Source: Stieleria magnilauensis
Lineage (GTDB): Bacteria; Planctomycetota; Planctomycetia; Pirellulales; Pirellulaceae
Length of the DNA: 64,000 nt
NCBI GenBank assembly: GCA_007753675.1
Contig: CP036432.1
Location: forward strand, 3,136,394-3,200,393
Direction of reading: 5' to 3'
A program made the translations under genes and the position numbers. Position 1 is the stretch's first letter. Every line of letters begins with the position of its first letter. The notes under the pieces were generated by a model. That model made no database searches, was not told where the DNA came from, and saw nothing but the letters and a program-made list of their open reading frames with translations. Below, in pieces: positions 61,301-64,000 of the stretch.

Positions 61301-61779
61301 GATGTGCCTCCTCCACCGAATGTCCCCAAGATATGCCCGACATCGTAGCTGTCCGGCCCGATGATCGTGTCAAAGACCCCGGTGCCTTGATTGATCAATC
61401 GACTCAGATCGCCATTGTCCAGTCCGTCGTCCATCGGGTCACTTGTTTCAAAGATGGTGTTGGCGCCGGTGACCAAATCGAAGTGAATCGCAAGTTCGGA
61501 CTCGTAGATTGCATTCAACTCCGATACCAAGGCATTTACACTCGCCAGTGCAGCGACTTCACCGCCGATCGCCGCCGTGAATTCTTCCGTTGTTGCAATG
61601 GCCAAACGGTAGTTGCGCAGTTCGTCGCCGTACGAGTAATTCGTGTCTCCCGCCAGCAAATAGCGTTGTTCCAGAATCTGCATCCGAAGCCGATTGCGCC
61701 TTGCATGGACTCGATCGCCTCGGTGGTTGCGAACCGGTCGCTCCCCCAGCGCCCTGCGCAAGTGGTTGATAAAACTCAC
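43345..61779 (-). CDS. Giant secreted metzincin-like protein with Calx-beta, GEVED, beta-helix and dockerin-like modules (about 6144 aa)
   Basis: A single uninterrupted reading frame. Start is set at GTG 61779 because a basic N-terminus and LEQRYLLAG (residues 36-44), the planctomycete export motif, follow; an in-frame TTG at 61923 also opens it. HELGHQFSARH (His198, Glu199, His202, His208; 61156-61188) with a later STIMSYAG Met-turn marks a metzincin zinc protease. Then come PKD-like, Calx-beta, FDPGPG repeats (58.4-57.1 kb), three GEVED domains (56.7-56.2, 53.4-52.3, 52.3-51.8 kb), two beta-helices beginning LSLREAVE (56.2-54.8, 51.75-50.6 kb), twelve near-identical Calx-beta units (49.85-45.66 kb) and more Calx-beta. 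The tail has EF-hand motifs GDIDGDGTV and DYDSDDETQ, dockerin-like. Probably a surface or secreted adhesin/protease. Confidence 0.9.
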   Translation of the reverse strand: MSFINHLRRALGERPVRNHRGDRVHARRNRLRMQILEQRYLLAGDTNYSYGDELRNYRLAIATTEEFTAAIGGEVAALASVNALVSELNAIYESELAIHFDLVTGANTIFETSDPMDDGLDNGDLSRLINQGTGVFDTIIGPDSYDVGHILGTFGGGGTSGLAYLGVVGSSSLKGGGATVVGNISSVGSEGWNLVVAHELGHQFSARHTFNASVAGTNCNSTTYDPASAYEPASGSTIMSYAGICGANDLQSTEDPVFHSASVEDISDYITTQTGADPSSTTPLANDVPTVNAGIDYTIPAETPFALTAVGSDADPLSYSWEQLDLGTPQSLPLTDLGNGPIFRAFAPTNDPTRVFPRLDDLLNGVDTAATGEVLPSISRDLNFRATVRDGHGGVSSDDMVITVDSTSGPFAITSFNTSSILTGGSFETVTWDVAGTNAGAINVSDVAIEMSADGGLTYPYVLASATANDGTQTVTIPNVNLTSARLRVRALGNVFFDVNDANLTVTSDSGQPGVVFAQSGGDTRPFEATGPGLDDSYDLSLNGDPAGSVTIEIAADSQTLVSSDGVNFSSTLELVFDSAAAQTVHVRGISDGIEEGPHQSSIAHSVFASTSTSYPVGTALGFLRVDVIDADLPPVIGIDFDSAGNVPSNWSGASVLFNADGSNLNRDDGAATTVDVSSSISGTTWISSSGPASSTIPRHFPSLVDLDGYSYNELGNTFTSTWTGLTAGAQYGVYLFGFENRPEDYGHDVTVTGADTVSFTQTLVNGQLVINDAVGSSSNRLDDYAQVVTANASGSITITVAPAAGSRGVSLAGLAVQPIFNSMLDPSFAIAATDASKSEGDLGSIDFSFTVTRSGSTSGTTSIDYSVSGAFPQPADANDFGGAFAGGTINFADGESSKVIRVSVSGDTLVEPDENFVVTLANPVGAATITTATANGLILNDDVISSQPPVLSLPSGPVTYVEGDVAILVDSNATVSDADSPDFDGGTLTIAIAGNSTANDQLSIRNQGTGAGQIGVTGNTVSFEGVDVGTFAGGTAATPLIVSFNANSTPAAAQAILRNLQFINSSDSPSTLSRLVTVTLNDGDGNESQPTSQELAFSFVLPITGDNFTIGEAIGRDSAGNLYHAGRFAGTIDADPGVGEFLLTTPSTSEDGYIASYTPSGNLRWAHQIGSAGKETVWRMVVSGSGEVYAVGEFAEAVDFDPGPGIVNLTPVNTRDNYILKLDSDGQFVTVGQIGGDISGLSIDNNGNLLLSGGYRRTVDFDPGPGVFNLPDAGSSGNADSFFLKLDSDLNFVWAKSLDEVNYPLGRGDFSWAIAADSNGDVYAAGDFRGEVDFDPGPGVTSYVSPGSSESDAYLLKLSSAGDFVWARAWGGAAIESSSTLAIDSNDNILVGGGFGDAFSTSVGQTTDFDPGPGSFLITSNGERDAFVSKFDKDGQFIWARGIGGTYFDTPSRIAVDRQGNVSLAMRFWRTVDFDPSADVYEVEAVGINSAIWGLSDTGDFRFVAHQAADSTTSINQLMIDDAGNHLATGYFNATTDFDPGVGSFEVPESASGAFILELSLDNLPENQIVHVEGVDPVFSIAANDAQKQEGSSGTTNLTFTVTRADELVGEFSVDYAVTGVGTNPAGATDFGGAFPSGTLTFAEGEDSKSLAVAVTGDFDIEPDETFRVTLSNPSGAATIAIATANGTIINDDALPDFGDAPSPFPVTLDDDGARHIAVGPHLGPNRDSEADGVNSALANADDLANQDDEDGVDFGGAVFASTNVALTGSVEINLQNPHSTSNRLDAWLDFNQDGIWSVGEQIFTDFDLGVVAGPQTIDFAVPQDLGANVLSGTTYARFRISTVGGLSPTGQAVDGEVEDHAIEIINVAPIIVDTLVDESDGDFSTGDLSLREAVEISELNPAPDEIVFAPGLSGGTITLTGGELSASGALTVTGPGASLLTVSGGNQSRIFNFTSSADVLLDGLTLVDGHTNGSGGAIFSQGDLEIRSSVISNNTSGAGGGINHSASSKRLVIADTIIEGNTSNSSGGGLTSSGPTEISNTSITNNQAITVGGGMYSYITTTTLTNTIIDGNTSVIRSGGGVYQYLGTLNVVDSSIANNQAQGTTSGGLGGGIAVDSGTLLVRGSTIAGNTSVNKGGGIDYADRNGSSSFSVINSTISGNTTNGEGGGISVGEGNLNLTHSTVTANTAPAGFGSGIANDTRSSGRIARSFINSSIVAGNTNSDIDSINGSPASVVSQNFNLIGTGNVSSNFNMSSDTNGVVAPGLDILADNGGPTPTHALLAGSPAIDGGDTFSAEAFDQRGTGFPRLVGSNVDIGSFEASLASTFLIAAVDAVKTEGNSGTTNFFFTVTRLGETDFAATVDFSVTGEGGSPADAVDFGGAFPSGTLNFAIGETDKIITVGVSGDLVAEADEQFRTLLSNPSSGVSIGSRFALGTIQNDDAAVLTVNIADTGISESSGAAATSVTITRSSDTSGSLLVNLVSDDTTEATIQNSVTIPAGQASVTVPVTAEDDTLVDGTQVVTISATATGHAGSSDTVNVTDDEVAGFVVAETGGDAFTWSDAGSSGVDPFGNPWIASNTTTLPSWGVPGFQAGTINFVGTGSYDGFRVTFSGLPDGVTIDGNHGNTVLNKTPFSSADLWNKEVTANSVLFTSPDPVNKRLTGGERFFVSVIFTGGLDLGQLQFDVEYIDGRAPGNTEVSESGSTDDLTVALTAQPTSDVVIDVTVGDTGEVSADRNQLTFTTANWNVAQTVTLTGVDDALVDGDQTSSVTFAIDPALSSDAFDLLVEQSVSVVTLDDDSTPDPDFGDAPNTSQSGFAGNYAVTLAEDGARHEVVGPTLGINRDSELDGVHSSNADADDADDVVDDEDGVAFTNALIASTASTTTGFVDVELRNADPTSNRLDAWIDFNRDGDWDDSGEQVFTNFDLGTSNGVQTLSFTVPRDTGVNVDTESGTITYRWTGFLEDDGANPWGLDGDGILRSGEFDGTPYTFEVVIDKRATDLRTGAGTGSNLASYVPLSTTMIIGGVEANVANETFNLADDFSGNDSFSISADVTLAGTTQRISSSIVLPGSSFDLADDPSADVPPVFLPSHPISFTANGFVGNDTFTYPADAPVTSFATDGGPLTTFARFRLSTSGGLATTGPASDGEVEDHRVLIAAEPGVDFGDAPHSGQSGFTSSYPVSLADDGARHVVNGGPTLGTVIDPDLDGVNSADADSDDLVGASDDEDGVTFSSILFASGSSTSVGTVGVDLRNADPTSNRLDAWIDFNQDGDWTDPGEQIFTDFDLGTADGLQNLNFTIPRASGGAIRTGTTFARFRLSTSGNLGVTGLAGDGEVEDHAVTVVASPLTVSTLIDESDGDYSSGDLSLREAVELANLNPGPDQIGYLIGLNGTTSLTLGQLDITEDLTITGRGKTSTVVSGSGLSRVFRVFSGTDVTLSNMSIIQGATSGADANGAGIFSTGDLLLDGVQFVANNTTDGSGGGLYQRGGSLTIFNSLFGLNTVSGNGRDGGGIAVVDTDVSITSTTITENQAIGSNANGGGVSVVNGNLALTASTFDNNSAQNGGGLVFEVNLDGTTFIADVTNTTFSGNSAASIGGGITNVGGILNLRHSTVTLNSGFGGGIGFAATPSHNNFFASIIAGNFGSDINTSTGPAGPTINTLGFNLIGIGNATTGFNQPSDQVGVTAPGLDALADNGGPTMTHALLPTSPARDSGPTSSAESFDQRGSGFPRLIGTHVDVGAFEAELPTLLSIERTNAVRLEGNNGTTPFTFTVTRSGDTNGPTSVDYAVAGAGLQPANADDFGGTLPSGTISFADGESSKLITINVSGDPFVELNQGFTVTLSNPTSPAVITDAIETGIILNDDMSVVSVVPIANATEDSGLLIYQFRKTGTGPETPALTVEFELAGTATFGTDYPAATPLSVDFAAGVGTAQVSINPTTDLIVEPDESVILTMQDLATYDVSPLSSSATALILDDDSASLSIGDVAITEGDSGTTDLTFTVTLDSAVDTGLSVDFATADGTATTGDGDYVATSGTLNFTGTAGETQTINVTINGDTKVELNEAFVVDLSNLAASGRNVTVSDAQATGTINNDDGASLSIADVTQSEGADGTTIFDFIVTLDSEVDTVFNVDVATADGTATSGEDYVASSTTLAFSGSAGETQTFSVAVSGDNTVELDENFLVTLSNVTGVGVTLADAQASGTISNDDSASLSIGDVAITEGDSGTTDLTFTVTLDSAVDMGLSVDFTTADGTATTGDGDYVATSGTLNFTGTAGETQTINVSINGDTKVELNEAFVVDLSNLAASGRNVTVSDAQATGTISNDDSASLSIGNVAITEGDSGTTDVTFTVTLDSAVDTGLSVDFATADGTATTGDGDYVATSGTLNFTGTAGETQTINVTINGDTKVELNEAFVVDLSNLAASGRNVTVSDAQATGTINNDDSASLSIGDVAITEGDSGTADVTFTVTLDSAVDTGLSVDFATADGTATTGDGDYVATSGTLNFTGTAGETQSINVTINGDTKVELNEAFVVDLSNLAASGRNVTVSDAQATGTINNDDGASLSIADVTQSEGADGTTIFDFIVTLDSEVDTVFNVDVATADGTATSGEDYVASSTTLAFSGSAGETQTFSVAVSGDNTVELDENFLVTLSNVTGVGVTLADAQATGTINNDDSASLSIGDVAITEGDSGTTDVTFTVTLDSAVDTGLSVDFATADGTATTGDGDYVATSGTLNFTGTAGETQTINVTINGDTKVELNEAFVVDLSNLAASGRNVTVSDAQATGTISNDDSASLSIGDVAITEGDSGTTDVTFTVTLDSAVDTGLSVDFTTADGTATTGDGDYVATSGTLNFTGTAGETQTINVTINGDAKVELNEAFVVDLSNLAASGRNVTVTDAQATGTINNDDSASLSIGDVAITEGDSGTTDLTFTVTLDSAVDTGLSVDFATADGTATTGDGDYVATSGTLNFTGTAGETQSINVTINGDTKVELNEAFVVDLSNLAASGRNVTVSDAQATGTINNDDGASLSIADVTQSEGAEGTTIFDFIVTLDSEVDTVFNVDVATADGTATSGEDYVASSTTLAFSGSAGETQTFSVAVSGDNTVELDENFLVTLSNVTGVGVTLADAQATGTINNDDSASLSIGDVAITEGDSGTTDVTFTVTLDSAVDTGLSVDFATADGTATTGDGDYVATSGTLNFTGTAGETQTINVTINGDTKVELNEAFVVDLSNLAASGRNVTVSDAQATGTISNDDSASLSIGDVAITEGDSGTTDLTFTVTLDSAVDTGLSVDFATADGTATTGDGDYVASSGTLNFTGTAGETQTINVTINGDTKVELNETFVVELANLSASNRTVLIRDNQRIATINNDDRPTVSVAVAPNEVAENGDSPLIYTFSRDDASLPLTIGYGISGTATLGVDFSGSHDGLLSLAAGQFQTTIEVWPVDDELVEFSETVQLTILEGDYIIGTNGSAVGTIADDDFSTISMSLGPNAINEDDAGTMNFVFVRDSVDSTSPELTVKFSTTGTAESGVDYVPSAVGEITFAVGENTASVTIDPQQDPDIEPDETVILSLLPDAAYIVGAPSSLVGTIVNDDSLPKVGVEMVPGFVEDQYGTREVSFLRTGDLTVPVTIHYEVAGSASAGSDYNGLSTGSITLAAGTPSASIQYTVAADSIVEPDEDITVTILSNFAYSLDPATSSASSLILNDDISQISILGPAVAVAVTEDGAETVTFTVTRDNVSSETPALSVDFATTGSATPGVDYSMTHSGSISFPVGVEAVTVVVTPNQDDIVELDETVVLSVAPAPGGQYLVGSPNSATGVIFNDDSAAFSIDDSVVFEGNSGQVITRFTVTLNHSVDVPVSVDYATADGSATTSDNDYLNLSGSLQFDGNTSITESFNVSVVGDVFAEPDETFLVLLSNVQSSGRDVTISDGSGLGTILNDDLGLASVPVESVVYFNEDAQSELDYTPDSTGQRSIIRKIQVTFAGAVNIAPGPVQGDGFVVESSAGSRVQLEVLNSELVNGKQVVVLGFAGTTLIEAISASQAELSPMLVDGLYTLMVDGSEFGIDANGDAPGVSSIDEFHRLFGDIDGDGTVLGRDNSKFVKYRRDLRFDEIFDYDSDDETQDRDDNIEFKARFGTRLF
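45664..49850 (-). repeat. Higher-order tandem Calx-beta repeat array (12 units, 1395-bp period)
   Basis: Nine type-A units (351 bp, SLSIGDVAITEG...) and three type-B units (342 bp, SLSIADVTQSEG...) follow in the order A B A A A B A A A B A A from N to C. The pattern [A A A B] repeats with exact 1395-bp spacing; for example the CAAGGACGCGGAATCGTCAT stretch occurs at 46351, 47746 and 49141. Identity between periods is very high by eye. Repeats stay in frame (465 codons per period), so the array lengthens the protein without frameshift. Confidence 0.92.
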
Positions 61780-62212
61780 AGATTCATTTCTGGACAAAAT
61801 GGACGAGGAGGCAAAGGGCGGATGACCTGGGAAAGGACAGCTCTTGCCCCAAATAAGTGAATGCCTGGGCACTAATAGTGGCCGAAATCGTAGATTAGCG
61901 GGTGCCAGCACACCATCACGCAACCCGACAGGGGGGAACTGCTCTCCCTAAGGGAAAAAGGACTTGAGTACCATCGCGCTAAATTCAGGACAGCGGCGAA
62001 GTCCAGAAGCTGACGCAAACCGGCTAATCCCAAACGAGTGTCAGCCGATGGGCCCAAGCGGCCAGTCGATTCGGTCGATGTCCCGAAATCAACATGAACA
62101 TGTCAGCCCGAGCTGTGAGCGAGAGCCGCGGCGTGGCCACTTGCGAACGCGTGCGGGCTTCAATCGGCAGGCCGAAACGCCTCCATGGATTCGCTCCGGG
62201 ACGGTGGTCGAG
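61780..62212. other. 433-bp upstream region of the giant gene
   Basis: Lies between the chosen giant-gene start and the 3' end of the TPR/propeller gene (both minus). It must contain the giant gene's promoter, but I see no strong promoter, hairpin or repeat. It also contains the alternative in-frame TTG start at 61923. Confidence 0.4.
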
Positions 62213-64000
62213 CTAGATCGTCGCCAAGTCGAACAGCACACAGCAGGACCCTCCATCGCCCTGCCGGTGGCGTCGTCCGGTCGCAAGCAGATAGCGACCA
62301 TCCTCGGAAGAGCAGAGTCGCCGAATCACTGCGCGTGGTAAGTGTCCAATCAACTTCTGCTCGCCGGAGAGTGACCATCCGATGACTTCGCCCCGGTCGT
62401 TTCCAGTGACAAGCAATTGATGAGTCTTCAAATACGTTAATGCTGTGATCGATCCCGAGGTTGTCGCAAGCGTCCTTGCCTGTTGTTGATTGTTGATGTC
62501 GATGATTCGAAGGTGACTGGAATCGGAGCGGCAACAGCAAATGGTGTTGCGATCGATCCACGCAAATTGACCGCCGTCGGGCAATTCGGTCACCGGAGCC
62601 AGTGCTTGAGAATAGATCGAAGTCTGATCGTTTCCCATGCCGATCGCGATTCGGGATCCGTCGGAATTAAACTCGATCTGTCGCGGAACGCCGAGGAGAA
62701 GCGTCGGCTGTTGCCAAATGGTATTCGTTGCCAGATTCCAGATCTCCACTCGCTTGGCCTGGAACGCGACGGCAAGCAAGTTGCCTCTTTCATAGAAGTC
62801 GAGCGAGTTCGGTTGGAATTTGACGTCCAGCGAGGTTGCTCGGCGCGTGGCGATCTCAATCACATCGATGCACTTGTTGGGTCGGCCGACAATCAAGGAC
62901 TTCCCGTCGGCGGTGAATTCCAGACAACGGACTTCACCGCCGGCAGGAAAATTCACCAATCTGCCTTCGACAGTTTCCAATAAATACAAACTACCATCGC
63001 GTAAGGGGGCAAACGCGCAACGAGTTCCGGTTCGATCCATCGCCGAGGCGTTGATATTAAATAACGTGTCTGCCACTCCGCTGCGCGACAAATCGAACGC
63101 AATGTTGACGCCTGGACCTGAAATCGTCCGCGTCAATTCCGCTTCGACGATTCGACGAACGGGCTCCAGATTACCTGTTGAGATCAGCATCAACTCATAA
63201 ACAGCCAGCCAGTTCTTCACGACGTTGGTGGGATTAAATTGTGTTTTGGCTTGCAGTTGAGCCAATCGCTTCATGCGTGCTGCTCGTTCTTCTTCGCTCT
63301 GCTTGCCCCGAAGATCCTCAAGCCAATCGATCCACCATAAGGTGCAATACTGTTCGAGCGAGATGTCGTCGACGGTCTGGATGAGGGACCGAAGTTGAGT
63401 CTCCGCTTGACCGATTTGTCCGGTTCGAAGTTTCCAGAGTGCGAAAACGTATTGGCAATACCAGTCGTCCGGCAAGTTTTTCGCGAGGGTTTTGACATCC
63501 TCGAAATAGGCCGAAAACACATGATCCTGGTGATTGCCCACCAGAAGGATGCGATAGACAAAGGCGGTGCTTGGATTTTGCAGATCGACACGTCGAAGTA
63601 TCGTCGATTCATCACTGGTCATGCCGTGAATGAAGTGTTGCAACTGACCACGATCATTCGTAAACGCATCGACGTACGCCAGGATGGTTTGGAAGATCGG
63701 ATCATCCGGTTTCAGCATCGCAGCGCGCTGGAAATCGGAGAATGCTTCCCGTTGTCGACGCATACGGCTGAAGGCAATCGCTCTCTGAAAATAGAGATCG
63801 GCTTCATCGGGCGACTCAATCAGGCGTTTGGAAATCTCATGAACCTGGTTGTCCAAATTCACAAAGGCCGGTGTTTGTCCGGCACTCCACATTTTCAAGT
63901 TCTCAAGTGGTCCGAGGCGATGCTGAAAAACTGGCATCATCCATCGCATCTCCAACACCGTCTCCAGGTCCTCTTTGGACGCCGTCGATTCGGAACCCAG
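62213..64000 (-). CDS. TPR plus WD40-like propeller protein (5' end outside window, at least 595 aa)
   Basis: The frame is open to the window edge (no stop from 63958 to 64000, reading LGSESTASKEDLETV), so the true start probably lies outside. The N-terminal half is helical with TPR-like repeats (about 40-85, EADLYFQRAIAFSRMRRQREAFSDFQRAA; further helices to about 290). The C-terminal half (about 300-581 in the visible part) has WD40/propeller-like blades (e.g. GGEVRCLEFTADGKSLIVG, GVPRQIEFNSDGSRIAIG, ALTYLKTHQLLVTGNDRGEVIGW). Such TPR-propeller tails are often C-terminal parts of planctomycete Ser/Thr kinases; the missing N-terminus would show whether a kinase is present. Confidence 0.72.
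   Translation of the reverse strand: MGSESTASKEDLETVLEMRWMMPVFQHRLGPLENLKMWSAGQTPAFVNLDNQVHEISKRLIESPDEADLYFQRAIAFSRMRRQREAFSDFQRAAMLKPDDPIFQTILAYVDAFTNDRGQLQHFIHGMTSDESTILRRVDLQNPSTAFVYRILLVGNHQDHVFSAYFEDVKTLAKNLPDDWYCQYVFALWKLRTGQIGQAETQLRSLIQTVDDISLEQYCTLWWIDWLEDLRGKQSEEERAARMKRLAQLQAKTQFNPTNVVKNWLAVYELMLISTGNLEPVRRIVEAELTRTISGPGVNIAFDLSRSGVADTLFNINASAMDRTGTRCAFAPLRDGSLYLLETVEGRLVNFPAGGEVRCLEFTADGKSLIVGRPNKCIDVIEIATRRATSLDVKFQPNSLDFYERGNLLAVAFQAKRVEIWNLATNTIWQQPTLLLGVPRQIEFNSDGSRIAIGMGNDQTSIYSQALAPVTELPDGGQFAWIDRNTICCCRSDSSHLRIIDINNQQQARTLATTSGSITALTYLKTHQLLVTGNDRGEVIGWSLSGEQKLIGHLPRAVIRRLCSSEDGRYLLATGRRHRQGDGGSCCVLFDLATI

Overview
The window looks like chromosomal DNA of a marine planctomycete, most likely of the Pirellulaceae (Rhodopirellula/Rubripirellula/Stieleria type). 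This is inferred from family content. There is a DUF1559 pseudopilin with a C-terminal H-x(n)-DG motif, a TIGR02999-like ECF sigma factor next to a Ser/Thr kinase with TPR tail, a PQQ/malectin protein, very large secreted proteins with the N-terminal LExRxLLA motif, and families of short intergenic repeats that make spurious repetitive ORFs. No tRNA, rRNA, CRISPR array, transposase or phage gene was recognised.

Layout. 1-2.4 kb: 5' part of NADP-type glutamate dehydrogenase (minus) and two small exported or membrane proteins. 2.6-10.4 kb (minus): a 1480-aa secreted protein with a gluzincin-like HExxH motif and a VWA domain, a PQQ-propeller/malectin protein, and an EF-hand membrane protein. 10.6-14.4 kb (minus): Ser/Thr kinase, its ECF sigma factor, and a methyltransferase. 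14.7-17.4 kb (plus): a membrane protein and a PhoD-like phosphatase. 17.6-24.5 kb: a minus-strand lipoprotein combining a CX5R phosphatase with a C-terminal CxxCH cytochrome c'-like domain, divergent from a tightly overlapping caa3-type oxidase operon (coxB with cytochrome c domain, fused ctaD-ctaE, small membrane protein, ctaG-like, tri-heme cytochrome c).

24.5-27.5 kb: a near-perfect sigma-54 promoter before an unknown 101-aa gene, then a FixL-like PAS histidine kinase overlapping a receiver-only FixJ-like regulator. 27.7-35.5 kb: an S9/DPP-IV-type peptidase whose acid residue appears to be Glu, and a two-gene unit of an LRR membrane protein and a large lipoprotein. 36.1-43.2 kb: DUF1559 pseudopilin, VOC protein, RraA-like protein, polysaccharide deacetylase, HpcH/HpaI aldolase, alpha/beta hydrolase and a LysM protein, with three families of short intergenic repeats in and around them.

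43.3-61.8 kb (minus): a single gene of about 6,144 codons for a giant secreted metzincin-type metalloprotease/adhesin. It carries PKD-like, FDPGPG, GEVED, beta-helix and many Calx-beta modules and a C-terminal EF-hand/dockerin-like tail. Twelve consecutive Calx-beta units form a higher-order tandem array with exact 1395-bp periodicity. 62.2-64 kb: 3' part of a TPR plus beta-propeller protein that continues past the window.

The most unusual points are the higher-order repeat in the giant gene, the phosphatase/cytochrome fusion beside the oxidase operon, the sigma-54 promoter before the unknown gene, the Glu-for-Asp peptidase, and the paired TTTTTTGACC repeat elements around 37.5 and 39.9 kb.
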